DNA of 64,000 bases from Corynespora cassiicola (taxonomy: Eukaryota > Ascomycota > Dothideomycetes > Pleosporales > Corynesporascaceae). The translations under genes and the position numbers were made by a program. The notes under the pieces were generated by a model. That model had not been told where the DNA came from. It made no database searches and was given only the letters and a program-made list of their open reading frames with translations. The stretch covers positions 3,596,001 through 3,660,000 of the forward strand of contig JAEUWY010000005.1 of the NCBI GenBank assembly GCA_022059125.1. The letters run 5' to 3'. Below, in pieces: positions 1-12,519 of this stretch; positions within the stretch are counted from its first letter, which is position 1, and every line of letters starts with the position of its first letter.

Positions 1-2
1 CG

Positions 3-629
3 CCAACCCTCCACCAACGCATACCCCCAGGCGACATGCCCACCACTCTGAGCGCACACCTAGACCTCTCCCCAGCCAACACCACCAACATCTCGCTTCC
101 CATCGACCACCACGAAGCCATCACCCCCCGCGCCCAACCTCGACAAGACCAAGACGCCTTCGAAGACGCCGCCGCCGCAATCGCAGCAGCCTACCTGGCC
201 GCCTCCCACGCCCCCGGCGCAAAACCCCTCACCAACCACGAAGCAGCCGCCCCCACCCTCCACTACGACGGCGCCACCGACACCATCTTCAACGACGCCA
301 ACGGCCTCGTCTACGTGTCCGAGGACGCGGCCGCCACCGCCGTCGCCACGGACATTGCGGCCATTTGCCAGGGCCAGGGCCAGGGACAGGGCGCTGTGGG
401 CTTGGCTTCGGGGTCCGTGGCTGCGGTTGCGGTCGCTACGGCGGTGCTGGTTGGGTGTTTGGCTGCGGCTGGTGGGTTCTGGTTTGGGGCGAGGAAGGGG
501 GGGAGGGGGAAGGGGAAGGGGACCGCGGCGGCGGCGGGTGCGGATAAGACCAAGGGTTCGGCCATGACGGCGGCGGCGGCGGTGGGGGAGACTGAGAAGG
601 GGGTTGGGGCTTCAGGGGCGGCTTGCTGA
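3..629 (+). CDS. 3' end of an alanine-rich, single-pass membrane protein (5' partial)
   Basis: The reading frame is already open at the left edge and runs to a TGA at 627-629. An ATG exists at 36, but the frame continues upstream of it, so I treat the gene as cut by the window. The visible part is rich in Ala, Gly and Thr. It has one likely transmembrane helix (about residues 125-150 counted from the ATG, an Ala/Val/Leu/Gly run). A short basic Gly-Lys tail follows (GGRGKGKG), which suggests a type I orientation with a cytosolic C-terminus. A GQGQGQG stretch lies just before the helix. I recognise no domain and assign no function. A spurious GC-rich frame is possible, but the clean hydrophobic segment followed by basic residues argues for a real membrane anchor. 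Confidence 0.45.
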   Translation, partial: PTLHQRIPPGDMPTTLSAHLDLSPANTTNISLPIDHHEAITPRAQPRQDQDAFEDAAAAIAAAYLAASHAPGAKPLTNHEAAAPTLHYDGATDTIFNDANGLVYVSEDAAATAVATDIAAICQGQGQGQGAVGLASGSVAAVAVATAVLVGCLAAAGGFWFGARKGGRGKGKGTAAAAGADKTKGSAMTAAAAVGETEKGVGASGAAC

Positions 630-2060
630 GGTGAAGTTGACGGAGGGGACCAAATGTACATGTGTATGGGGTACAAAGTTTTTCATGGACTTTTTTTTTT
701 CTTTCTCCTTTCCTCTTCTTGCATGCTTGGCTTTATGCTTTTGTCTTTTGCGTATTTACTCTACCTGTCTACCGACCTAATAATTACCTAATCACCTAGA
801 CCAAAAGTTGATCAATCGACTCTTTTTTTTTTTTTTGATTTCACCTTTTGAAGTGTTTGGTTGTCTTGGGGCTTTGGGTTTGACGTGTCGTGCCCTTTCA
901 AGTATTTCCGCTCAGGGGCTTCGCTTAGAGGGATTGGACTGGTGGGTGGATGGGGAGTTTGGGTGTTTGTACATGTGTACCTTATTACGTGGTTGAGTTG
1001 TGCGTAGCTCTGCCTTTATTGTATGTTAATTGTGTGTTATGTGTGTGTGTGTGTGTGTGTGTGGTGCCCTCTCTCTACAAGAAGCCGATACGGTCTCTAA
1101 ATCCCCTAGAGCGCTTACCCCAGCCATGCAACCCCAACGAAACATCCCCCCTACCACAACTCAACTATCATCTTTTTGAAAAAAAAACCCCCCCCCTTTT
1201 AGTTTTACTGTGGTCAAGGATTGATTTTAGATGCAAAATAATAAAATTGTAAAGTTAGGGTGTAGTATGGTGTTGGTGTGTTGCGTGGTGGTCGCCAGTT
1301 TGAGTATGGGAAAGCGAAGAGCGTGTCTTCTCCAAGGAGTTCCTACTACACGACCAAAAACTCTTTGAAATCATGCAAAGTCTTTCAGGTAATAATGACC
1401 TCTCTTTTATTAGAGAAGATAAAAATAGAACGGAATCGCTGACCTGAGTCTCTTCCGCTTCTCTACTCTGATATGTCGGGGGGAAAACGAGGCGGGGCTG
1501 CAGGATTGGGAATTTGTAGTGTGGGTGATGGTTTTGCCGTCACTCGTAGTATTCAGGGTTGGTAGAGTCGGGACATAGTGTATCTTTTTTTCTTCTCTCC
1601 CTTCTTCTCCCTTCCATCTTTCTCAACCGGTCTAAAGGGGGCTGTCAATCTCGCCGTTTCTTAAGGGACCTCTGACATTCATATGTATTTTTTTATGCTG
1701 ACCGACTCTATCAGCTCATAGGCGTGCCGTACCACACACAACTGGCCAGCCGCCTGCAAGTTCCGCGTTGCTGAAATGACGCTCCCACCATGTGCCCTCC
1801 GAGAAGCAGAGAAATAGAGGCCAGTGAAAGTACAAGGAGAGAATACTCGGAGAGGAATGAGGGAAAAAGAAGATGAGATGCAAGGTAACAAGAACAGAAC
1901 CTCCAACTCGCCCTTCTTGGTTTTGTTTTTCTATGCCATACGATGCCTCCCGGGCTAACAGCTTGCCGCAAGACAAAACACCAAAAACACCTCGCTAGAC
2001 CAAAAGAGCAGCACCCATCGTACTGCAGATGGAAATGTCCCCATGTGGCGTTTTTTTCAT
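630..2060. other. gene-free interval between two convergent genes
   Basis: I see no supported coding sequence. The interval holds pyrimidine-rich and poly-T tracts, a (GT)n run at about 1043-1062, and AT-rich stretches consistent with the 3' UTRs of the genes on both sides. Confidence 0.6.
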
Positions 2061-3045
2061 CTAGACGTGTGGGGTCCACAGACCATTTTTCGTCTTGCTG
2101 CCACCGGTCTCCTCGAGCAGCGTCAGCTGCCCTGCTCCGAGGTCATAGATCATGCCGTGGAGGGTGAGGCCGCGTTCGTTGACGGCCTTGCGGATGGCCG
2201 GATGCTGCTTGAGGACGTTGATGGACTGGTGGACATTGAGCTCTGCGACGCGCACGGCGCGGGCGTCGTCGTCGGGCAGCTTGTCTAGCTCGGCCTTGTG
2301 CCTTCGGCGTAGTCTGGGCGCAGTTGCTTAGCTCCAACGTTCATCACATCCACCACTACCATCACCACCCGCCCCGGGCGGGTATACCGCAAGCACACTC
2401 GGATGGGAGGAGGCAAGGAAGGAGGGAGGGAGGGAGGGGGGAGGGGGGATGACTACGTACTCGCGCACGGGGTGCAGCCAGGTGTTGAGCGTCTGGCCCA
2501 GGTCGGCGTCGCCCAGGGCGGCATTGGCGCCTCCGCAGCGCGTGTGGCCGCACACGACCACCTTCTTCACCTTGAGGTGAGCAACGGCATACTCGACGAC
2601 GGATGCGGCGTTGATGTCGTCGGCGTGGACGCAGTTGGCAATGTTGCGGTGCACAAACAGGTCGCCGGGCTTGCAGTGGCACACGGTCGTCTCCGGGATG
2701 CGGCTGTCGGCGCACCCAATCCACAGGACCTCGGGGGCCTGGCCTTTGCTGAGCTCGACGAAGTGGTTCGGGTCTTGCTCGGACGTCTGCTGGGCGTAAA
2801 CTCGGTTTCCGGCGACGATGCGATCGATGGCGTCTGGGGATCAGGTGAGATGTGCAGTTAGCAGCCGATCTATCCTGGCAAAGGCCCTTGGCTGGGACGT
2901 GGGGACGGGCTCGAGTGGGGAAATGGGCCTGGGGAGCAGCATGGTGCAGAGGAGAATATAAGACTGAGGCGGCGGCCTGGCAAGGCTTGCACTCGACTGC
3001 TTTCTCGAGGCGTGGGGAGGCGCACTCACCGAGGACAGAGGCCAT
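2061..3045 (-). CDS. beta-class carbonic anhydrase
   Basis: It catalyses the reversible hydration of CO2 to bicarbonate and supplies bicarbonate to carboxylases. Fungal relatives are of the Nce103 type. The model has three exons on the minus strand: 3045-3030, 2833-2461 and 2313-2061, giving 213 residues. The first coding exon is only 16 nt (MASVL plus one base), followed by a GTGAGT donor. The zinc-site motifs are all visible: CADSR (Cys and the Asp-Arg dyad) and GHTRCGG (His and Cys). HRNIANCV lies between them. The C-terminus carries the usual NVxxQ-type segment (ELNVHQSINVL) and GMIYDLGAG. The splice choices restore the family sequence across both junctions, and the total is a multiple of three. 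No obvious mitochondrial presequence is visible, so a cytosolic enzyme is likely. Confidence 0.93.
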
Positions 3046-5710
3046 GTTGGGCACGCTGCTTCTGCTTCTGCTTCTGCTGGTCACCGTCACCGCCACTGGC
3101 TTGCCTTGTTCGTCTACTCGGCTCCTTGTACTTCTTTTTCTCCCAGCGGCGAGCGGCGAGCGGCGAGCGGCCAACGGTCAACGTTGGATTACGGGCGGGC
3201 GGCAAGAGTTGGGAAGGGACCGGTGGGCCACGATAGATGGTGCTCTTCTGCAGAGGCACGCCTCTCTTATCCGGCTGACAGGCCGTGGCCTTGCAAAGAC
3301 GCGCCCTCCTGCCACCGCCAGGGTGCACAGAGAAAGCGTCACCCATGCCAAACTCCGGCTGTTGCAACCCCATTTTCGTCCATCTGCGGCGTCAACCGCC
3401 CTCCTTCATTCTACGCCGCCATTCGCCCACCTGCACGTACCTACGAGAGCCGTCATACCATGGCACCATGGCCACTCCCACTCCCCCACTGCGCTCTTTT
3501 TTTCTCTCTCTCTTGTTTACCCAGCTTCGTCCTCCGGCCTCATCCGTCATCCTCCCTTCTCTCCGTGCCTGCACGCTTCCTCCCAAGACGCCGTGGCATA
3601 GCCATTCGTCGCCCGCGGCGCATACGACTCGAGCACCACCCACTTGTCTTATTGCAGCGAAACGCGCCGAGATCCCAGTCATGCAGTCAGGTATTACACC
3701 GCCTGGGCTCGTGGCCTCCCTTCGCTCTCCGAGGTGTCTTCCTCTATCAACTTCCCCTTCCCCCACCCCCGCAATCTACATACATCTCCTATCGGGTTTC
3801 AGCGCCCATGGCATGTTCCCTCCCTCGGGTGCGACGAAACTCTTGGTAGGATCTTGGTAGTATCCGAGTTCGCAGGGGGGGGCGTTGAGGATTGCGCTGG
3901 ACCTGCCGTCTCGAGTGGCCAGCTCCCCGGGTGCCGTCGTGCAAGGTCTCTGGCAGGGGAGGGGGGCCTCAAGCGAGCTGGCGGTACCCCAAGTCTGGCC
4001 CGCCCAGGAGCGGAGCAGAGCAGGGCAGGGCAGAGCAGAGCAGACGCCAGTCAGTCGAGGCGACGGCAATGCGTGCACGCCAGCTTGTTGCGCCGGCGCT
4101 GTTGAGAGAGCCACTGCACCACCTGCAAGCCAAGCAGCCCTCTCTCGTTATTGTTTTTTCCGTGGTCGTACCATGGTCTGACCGGCTGATGGGAGTGGAA
4201 GCGGGCGGCGGTTGGGGACGCAATCATCTCCCGTTATCATTATTCAACAGCATTTCTGATGAGTGGGCGCCGCCATGTAAGACGCGGTTTTGGATTATGA
4301 GACCCCAACCATAACCACCACGCAGAGGCAACCACTTCGCTCCGAGCGGCCAGACCCCGGCCCAATCCGACTCCCAAAACCGTTGCTCGTGTCGGAAAAC
4401 TCCGAGAGCAATCGCCGTCCTTTTATGCGCGCTCCTTTTTGGAGAGTCTTTGTGTATTGCGTCGTCGTCGTTAATGGTTTTGGGTCTTCATATTGCATAG
4501 GTCTGGCACATGACCCATTGGAAGGCTTGGTCACTCTCGGGGTATTTGGTCCCCTGCAAACATTCAACCATGGTAATTTGCCAACACAAGATTCCAACCA
4601 AGCCGGAAGGGGGGCCATAGAGGATGGCGTGGCTTTTCTTGCCGTTGGATCGTTAGTTCGGCGGCATGACGGCCATGTGCGACCAAGTAAGTCAGCAATC
4701 GTTCGGGGGCAGCGTAGACGGGCGTCCAATGCCTCACACTTCCGTAAGTCTAGGGGGAGCTCTGGCAGACTTGTGAATCCGCTCGCCGGAATCACGGTTA
4801 TCCAGCGCCATGGCCCATGCACCCCCCAATCCAACTGCCTGAGGCAGCCAATATCCAAATACCTCCCAAGATAAAAACCCTCAATTCAGGAGGTGGGTAT
4901 GTAGGTACTCCGGCTCCGCAAAGAAGGGCTGCACAGGGGTGCCTCGTCTCGGAAGGAAGATCGCATCCTGTCTCTGCAAGCATCCTCATCGCCTGGGCTA
5001 CGGGCCACGGGCCACGGGCCACGGGCGACGTCAACGCAACTGCAAAGGGCATGTGGGATGACGAGTCCCCCCTCGCCGTACCCCTTGGAGAATTTGCGCC
5101 TTTTTCTACTTTCATGCTCCCAAACGGTGACGAAATGACAAATGGACAAAAGGCGACCAATGGTCTTTTGTCGGCTTAACTTTGCCTCTCTACTTCTCCC
5201 GACCATGTCCCTCTCGCTGGGGCACTACACTGTACTGTTGACTTTTGGCGCTAGCGTCGAACAAGAACGGGAGAAGAGCGTCAGATGGTATTTTTTTTTT
5301 TTGCGTATTCCCATTTGTCTAGCCATGGCCAAAGTTTTGCGTCCACTACTTGTTGCACTATTGATATTGTGCCGTGCATCGAAGCGCAGCACGAAAAGAC
5401 GAACGTGCCATTTGACGAACCACCAACATTAAATGATCCCCTGGCAACCAACGCCATCGATAGTAAAGATTAAAAGAGTGCCAGTCCATAAAAGGGCCAA
5501 AAAGAAGAAGAAAAATCGGACCAGTTGTGTTGCTCTTCTCCAAGACGGCAAAAAGGAGTTGGGCCTCGAATTCATCCATCTACATGTTTGTATTTCCAAT
5601 ACTTTCCTCCCCCCCTTTTTTCCCCTTGTTTGATCATCTTATAAGTGGCTACGCAAATTCAAGCTAAAGGGATGTCGATGCAGAAACGCAAAATTGCAGA
5701 CATGTAGAGA

Positions 5711-5730
5711 TTTTTTTATATATATATATG

Positions 5731-5761
<31 letters not shown>

Positions 5762-5775
5762 TGTGTGTGTGTGTG
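5711..5775. repeat. compound microsatellite (TA, GA, GT)
   Basis: A poly-T/TATA run passes into GAGAGA and then GTGTGT without interruption. It is a simple-sequence tract in the gap between the carbonic anhydrase and ABC transporter genes. Confidence 0.85.
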
Positions 5776-6130
5776 CAAGTTCACAAGGATATTACAAATA
5801 CATAAAAGAGCCACCGCTTCGACAGGCCCTCAAGCCAACAAATCCGCAGTGAGGATACTAAGTAGTAGCGTAGCAAGCAACATGCGACAGCAGGGCCAAC
5901 AACAAAAAAAGGGAAGGGGAGACTTGGGGGTGAGGGGTGGGGAGAATTGGAAGGAGCGACATCCCCAGCCCCAGCACCAGACCCTCGATACGCCGCCGCT
6001 CGAAAACACGCACAGAGGCCATGGGATGAGGGCAAGCGGCGTGCAACGACAGGAAAAAGAGGGAAAACTGGGGAGGAAAGGGAGAGAGAGAGAGAGGGAA
6101 AAACAAGGGAAAATTGGCCAAAGGATGGAT

Positions 6131-6180
6131 AGGATAGTATAGAATAGGATAGTATAGAATAGGATAGTATAGGATAGGAT
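6131..6180. repeat. 15-bp minisatellite
   Basis: The unit AGGATAGTATAGAAT occurs twice in full, then in partial and degenerate copies. It lies downstream of the ABC transporter stop codon, probably outside the transcript or at its end. Confidence 0.8.
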
Positions 6181-7014
6181 GAGATGGGATGGCCGACACC
6201 GAGATACAAGTACATGCGACGCCCGCGGAGCTGACGAGCACGCTCTTCATCCAGACAGGGCACAGCAGCAAAGACCACCCAAGCACAACCAAAAAAAAAA
6301 AGACAAGAAGAAAGAAGGAAAGAAAAAAAAGAGTCAGTCTATACTAGCCAAAACACACAGAAAAGAGCAGGCAGGCAGGCAGGCAGGCAGTCGGATGGGA
6401 GAGGGGAACCACCACCCAAAAAAAAAAGGCGACAAACATGTACAAGAGACGAGATGCAAGAATGCAGAGGAAACGGAAGTGGAAGGATGCTGTAAAAAAC
6501 ACGTCTTTGTATTCCCAATCGGCCATGCCATTGGGGGCCAATGGTACATGATGAATGCCTTCTGCCACTTCTTCTTCTTCTTCGTCTAGCTAGTCCACCC
6601 ACGCGCCGCACATCAAAACAAAAAAGCAGCCCCGAGCGAGCCTTGAGCTCGCAGTCTATCCGAGAATACTACACAAGCAATGCCACAACAATAGCAACAG
6701 CGGCATCAGCAGCAGCAGCAGCAGCAGCAAAGATATCAGGACAGACAGACCAAGTCTAAGCCATTATATATACCAGAAGAAGGGGAGGAAAGAAACATGG
6801 ACGGCGAGATGATGGATTATAGATGGATCAAGAGAGATTATAAGAGAGAGGGAAGGATTAAAAAGAAAAAAAAAGGACAAAAGCCGCAGATGAATGAAGC
6901 CGAGTAGATGTAGGGCATGAGAACGCAAATAAAGGACTTGAGGGGCAAATGGTGGGTCAGGGCATCCATCCTAGAGACATGAATACGCGCCCACGCACAT
7001 CACTCTCCCTCCCT

Positions 7015-10000
7015 TTAGCGCACTGTGCCATCATCTTGCTTCTCAACATCGCGGGCAGGCGGCAGCGTCGGTGCGGCCGGCGACTGGCCAATCTTGTCCT
7101 CCTTGTGGCCCATCTCGGAGACGTGGCTGCGGGCGCGGTCGAGGGGATCGCCGCCATCCTCGGCGGTAGCGGGCGCAGTTGCCTTGCCACCGTCCTCCTC
7201 CTTCTTAACCTTGGGCACGCGAACGAGCCAGTACAGGAACAGGGCGCCGAAGATGTTGAAGATGACGTAGACCCACAGGATGCCAAAGTTGCGCCAGGCA
7301 TCTTCATAGTTGGCCGACACGCCCGCCAGGAAGACGTTTGTGTCGCCAATGGAGCAGAACTGGCAGTCGGACGTGGCCTCTGGATCGAGCAAGTAGCCGC
7401 CCGCGACCTGAATATACGGTTCCATGTACTCGCCGCACGTCGAGTTCCCGGTAGGGTTGAAGCGCAGGAATTCCCTCGAGGCGCACACGACGTTGGTGTT
7501 GGCCACGCCAGTCGACAGCATGCCCGAAACCAGGTAAGTGAATGGCGAGACGCGGTACATGAAGATCCAAAAGCCGGGGAGGTTGTCGGGAGACACGAGG
7601 ACACCGCAGAAGACGAGGCAGAGGGAGAACAGCATGTTGGCAATGTTGCCGCCCGCCTCGGCCGTCTCGACGGCGGCGATGATCAGGTGTGTAAAAGTCG
7701 ACGTGAAGAGCAGGAACATCCACACAAAGCAGAACATTTGTCCGCCGCGCATGTTGACGGCGTCGGTGGGCTCCGCGTTGCGGTACAGGCCGATGGGGAA
7801 GTACCAGCAAATGAAGATGAGCACTGCCGCGAGCGTGTTCCAGGGGAGCTCGACAAAGATGTTGGCAAACATGAAGGCCTTCCACGAGTAGGCCTTGCTC
7901 GGGCGCTCGCGGACCTCGTACAGGGCGCGCTGCGTGACAAAGTGCGGCATGATTTGCTGGAGGAGATTGCCGAAGATGGTCATCAACATGAAGATGGCAA
8001 ACATCTGGTTCTGGAGACCCTGCTGTGTGTTGGGAGTCTTGTAGAGCGAAAAGCCAATGAAGAGCGCCGACATGACGCAGAGGACCATCTTGGAATAAAT
8101 GTACGTGGGGGAGCGCCAGTACTGCTGGAACACGCGGAGCATCACCTCACGGAGCTGCAGACTGAAGGGCGCGGCAAACTCGCGGAAGCTGGCCTTGTCA
8201 TCGCGTTTCTGGGCCGAGAGGGTGCGTTCAAGGTTGACCTGTTGTGAACGCTCGTACCTGAGCTCTTCCAGATGGCGACGGACTTCGGCATATTCGGGCG
8301 AGTTCTTCCATGTCTCGTGCCAGTCGATGTCAGTATGGGAGCCGGGAGCTGCGCCAATGACCTCCAACATCCACTCGGCTGGGTTAGCGGCCGGCGGGCA
8401 CGGGTGACCACCATTGCGAACGAAATAGTCAATCAGGATGTGCGAGTTCTTGCCAACCTCACCAAAGTACACAGTCCTACCGCCGGCCTTGAGGAAAAGG
8501 AGGCGATCAAAGCGTTGGAACAGCATGGCCGAGGGCTGGTGAATGGTGCACAGAACTGACAATGTTAGCAAAGATGGTCGGCTGTTTTTCATCACTGAAG
8601 GCAAGACTTACTAGCTTGACCGTTCTTCTTTAGCTTGTCAAGGAGGTCGAGAATTGCCCATGATGTTTGAGAATCGAGTCCGGAAGTGGGTTCGTCCAGG
8701 AAGAGGAGCAGAGCCGGTTTGGCTGCGAGTCTGTAGGGGTCAGTATGTCTATTATAAGGAGCATGACTGGAGTGATACTCACTCAACGCCAATGGTGAGT
8801 CGCTTGCGCTGCTCAACGTTCAGGCCGGTTCCAGGTACTCCAACAATGGCATCGGCGTATTCGGACATCTCCAGTAGCTTAATGACTTCCTCAACGTAGT
8901 CGAGTTTCTCCTGACGAGAAACGTGTGCGGGCTGGCGGAGGAGAGCAGAGAAGGCGAGCGCCTCGCGAACAGTGGATGTGGCCAAGTGAAGATCCTGCTG
9001 CTGGGCGTAGCCAGTCTTGCGCTGGAAGGAAGCATCACGGGGTTGACCGTCTACCAACATCTGGCCGGTGATGACACCCATGGTCGTGCGGGTAGCCAAA
9101 CAGTCCAATAGCGTTGTCTTTCCGGCACCCGACACACCCATGAGAGCCGTCAAGGTTCCAGGCTTGACCCAACCATCGACATGGTCCAAGATGCGGCGGG
9201 GTTGACCCTTAATTTTGATGTCGTAGCACACATCCTTCCATTGGAATATGGCAGTCTGGCGTTCGATAATGGCGATGTCATCCGAGTTCTGCACGCCCGC
9301 GTTGCGGCCAGTGGGAGCAGACTCGAGGTCGTCAGTCGACTTGCTCTTGATGGCCTTGTGTCCGCGGCGGAAGAGCAGGATTTCACCCTTGGACTTCTTC
9401 TCCGTGATGACCTCGGTGGCGGCAAGATAGATCAGCATCAGGCCGATGAGGAAGGCCCAGAGAATACCATAGTTCCTCCACCTGTGGGAGACTTGGTAGT
9501 TGAATGAAAGGCGGATGAAGTCGGTGCCGCTCACGAAACTGTTGCCGGGAATGGCTCCTACCGTTGAGCAGACTTGGTTTTCGGGAGACACGCTCTCGTA
9601 TCCAGGGCCACCGGGCACGTAGGCGACGCAGGTAAAGTCCCGACCGGCGAACTCGTTGATCATGAGTGATTCGAAGGCGTAGCTCACAGGGTTAATGTGT
9701 CGGATCCAACTTGCCCAGCCAAGCATGTAGGTGGGCGGGATGGTGAAGCCCGTGTACATGACAAGGGCCAGGATGACGACGGCCGCGGGAGCAAGGGCTT
9801 GTACCAAGGATCGAGTGCATGAAGCGATTGCACGGAAGAACATGGACATAGTCAGGGTGAGGGTGAAAGAGATGAGAAGGAAGAAGAAGAAGTTTCCAGG
9901 TTCTCTTCGCAGGTTGGTCATGAAGTAGAGCATAAGATTGAAAACGATGGCGTTGAGGATCTTGTAAGGCATGTCCGTGAGCATGGATGCGTAGGCTTCT

Positions 10001-11919
10001 GCCGAGGGATGATACAGGGCGTAGCGAGAGTGCTTTTCGACAATGGGACGTTGGGCGTATAGAGTAAGCATTTCGAGGGCGGAGCTGAAGGCGTTCATGA
10101 GGATGGCGAAGAAGAGTAGAGCCGCACGTCCAAAGAAACTGCTGGTGTCGCTCGGGAGGTTGTAGAAGATGGATGCGATGATGAGGGCCATGATGGAGTT
10201 CATTAGAAGGGCGATGACAGTCAGGCTGGGATCAGCCTTGAGTCTCTGGAATCCTCGCCAGAGACACAAATTGACCTGCTGCGGATACGACAGAGTGTAG
10301 GGCGACTTGATGCGCTGTCCCTTGGCTTGCTGGGCACGACGGGACTCTTGGAATTTCTCGAGGGACTCTCCTCCGATCGGGAACTTTTGGTTATAAGCCT
10401 CGATCTGGCGCAACAGTTCGGCTCGCTCAGGCGAGTCCTTCCAGCGCTGAGCGAACTCGTCAGGCGTGCGAGGCACACGATTCTCGAATCCTGGACGAAC
10501 GACACGCTCCAATGGACTCGTCATGGATGTGAGGAAATCAGCATCAGTCTGCCTGTCGGGGCATTCGAATCCCATGTTGACAAAGAATTCCTTGGCCTTG
10601 GTGGTGGGACCAAAGTAGATTTGGCGACCCTCGTAAAGCACCAGGGCCTTGTCGAAGTGGTCGTAGGCGGCCTGGGGAGCTTGGTAGATGGCAACAGCGG
10701 CGGTGGTGTTGTTGATGTCGCTCTGCATGCGCAGCGTCTTGCAAAACTCGATGGCGTTGGCCGAATCGAGACCACGCGTGCTATTGTCCCAGCACTGCAG
10801 CGGAGCCTGGGACAAGGCAGCCTCGGCGATACTGACACGCTTGCGCTCTCCACCCGAGACTCCACGGATGTAGTCGTTGCCGACCTTTGTGTTGATAGTG
10901 TGGCTAATACCGAAGATGGCCATGATGACATCGCGCATGTGCTTTGCATACTCGTACTTGGTGCCCCCTCCAGGAATATGGCGCGGAGCTCGTGCCCTGG
11001 CGGCAAAGTACAAGGTGTCACCGACAGTCAACATGGGAAAGTGGACGTCGACTTCGGCCGTGTAAATGGCCTCGCCCCTGAAGTCCTTGGCCATGCGTGC
11101 CGGGTCGATACCCTGATAGTTGATGTGGGAGCTCTCATCGATGTAGAAGCCGTGTGTTTCTCCAGCAATGGTCTTCAGGAAGGTGCTGCAGCCGCTTCCT
11201 GGGGGCCCCAGAACGACGAGCATCTCTCCAGCCTCGACGAGGCCATCCATGTCTCGCAGAATGTTGATCTTGCTGCCCTTGTCGCCCATGAGCTTCTTTG
11301 CAATACCAACACCCTCGAGCCACACATTGCCCACGCTCTTCTGGTAGTCGGTGTCGGAGCCAAAACCAAAGGCGTTCATGCCGCGGAAAGCCACACCAGT
11401 GGTCCGCGGGGGATGGGCCTTTTCGTCTTGAAGTTGCAGGTTCAGCATGGCCTTGCACCAGGCGCGGGCATTGAAGTGCTCGCCAGCGGGGTCCAACGAA
11501 GATCCAGGCTCTGCATTGAAGGGATTCTGGTTGATGGTCGAATAGTGGCTCTGCTCGGTGAAACGGCGGGCCAATTGATGGACGGCCTCCTCTCTCCTCT
11601 GCATGCTGTCGACATCGTCGTCGACACTGGCGGCCCCGGAGGGGTGGTTCGTCCCCTTTGCGGCCGAGGAGTCATTGGTCTGCGAATTCCCCCGTGAGCG
11701 GGTGCCGTCTGGGTTGGCGGCAATGGTGGAGGCATCCGAGTCGGACTGGTCGTTTCCTGGGGTGTGGGAGGGTCGGCGTGGCATGGCGTCGGCAGGCGGG
11801 ACGCCGTTGTGTGCAGCCTCACGGTCGCCGTTGGCCGTGAAGTTACCCACCAAGCTCATCTTGAAAGATGATGGGGGCTCGTAGTTCCGATGTCGTTGGG
11901 TGAGAAGGCTAGAATACAA
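7015..11919 (-). CDS. full-size PDR-type (ABCG) ABC transporter
   Basis: This is a plasma-membrane drug/xenobiotic efflux pump of the yeast Pdr5/Snq2 class, with the order (NBD-TMD)x2. Exons are 11919-8783, 8730-8612 and 8555-7015, encoding 1598 residues. The two introns are 52 and 56 nt and lie inside NBD2. NBD1 has the class-typical degenerate Walker A (GPPGSGCST, Cys in place of Lys), signature [14 protein letters not shown] and [12 protein letters not shown]2 has a canonical Walker A (GVSGAGKTT), degenerate signature [14 protein letters not shown] and intact [14 protein letters not shown] with the following TIHQPSA. Asymmetric sites like these are normal in this family. Two membrane domains with Cys-containing extracellular loops follow the NBDs. 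The N-terminus is Ser/Thr/Asn-rich. A second ATG 20 codons downstream (MSLVGNF) could be the true start. Substrates cannot be read from sequence. Confidence 0.95.
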
Positions 11920-12488
11920 ATGGGACGGGAAAGGAAGGCGAGGGTATTAAAGGGTAGGATATTAAAGGCGTAAAAACGACGGGAGAGGAGAGGGCAGAGA
12001 AGCATCCCGAGCCGGGCAGGCCAAAAGATAAAAAGCTGGAGCCTCGTTAGCCTGCCCCAGGCCCCTCGGTATGGTATCTGGGCCAGCCCGCTGCTTGGCT
12101 TGGGAGCGACGGGAAGCGGATAGGCTGGTCTCCGAGCACCCAGGTCGCTTACGCCCAAACCGGTCAAGTCTACATTGGCCGATGGCGTTCCCGGATGCGA
12201 AACCGAGACGGCCGGCCAATGAGGCCGCCTGCGCTCGCACGTCGTATGCTGGCCATGGCAAGGTCAACATGGATGCAAAAGGACCTGGATTGCGTGCTGC
12301 TGGGGTTTTTTTCCTCTCTTCGTATCGCCGTATCACCTTCCCGCGGTATCGAAGCTTCGAAGCCTCGAAGCGCTCCGGCGGGCGGATCATGGTGGTGGGG
12401 GTGCTGATGTGCGTGCTCGTAACGGGGAGAGATGAATATCTTGGCAGTTGGTCGGAGCGCCTGGGCGGGTGCGCGACTCGACTCACTA

Positions 12489-12519
<31 letters not shown>

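Larger units (their letters stand above)
3046..7014. other. about 4 kb gene-free interval with simple repeats
   Basis: Several overlapping frames are open on both strands, but none has a conserved motif, and all look like compositional accidents. The stretch contains the promoter side of the carbonic anhydrase gene and the 3' side of the ABC transporter gene. It also contains a compound TA/GA/GT microsatellite at about 5711-5775, a 15-bp minisatellite at about 6131-6180, an (AGGC)n run at about 6367-6391 and a CAG-type run at about 6706-6730. Confidence 0.55.

Noticed and set aside
2852..3601. 249-codon plus-strand frame over the carbonic anhydrase 5' region
   Set aside because: It overlaps the carbonic anhydrase first intron and promoter, has low-complexity composition and lacks domains.
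6949..8247. 432-codon open frame on the plus strand
   Set aside because: It is antisense to the ABC transporter's second half. It is an open mirror frame of GC-rich codons and has no domain of its own.
10327..11697. 456-codon open frame on the plus strand
   Set aside because: It is antisense to the ABC transporter NBD1 region and arises from codon bias.
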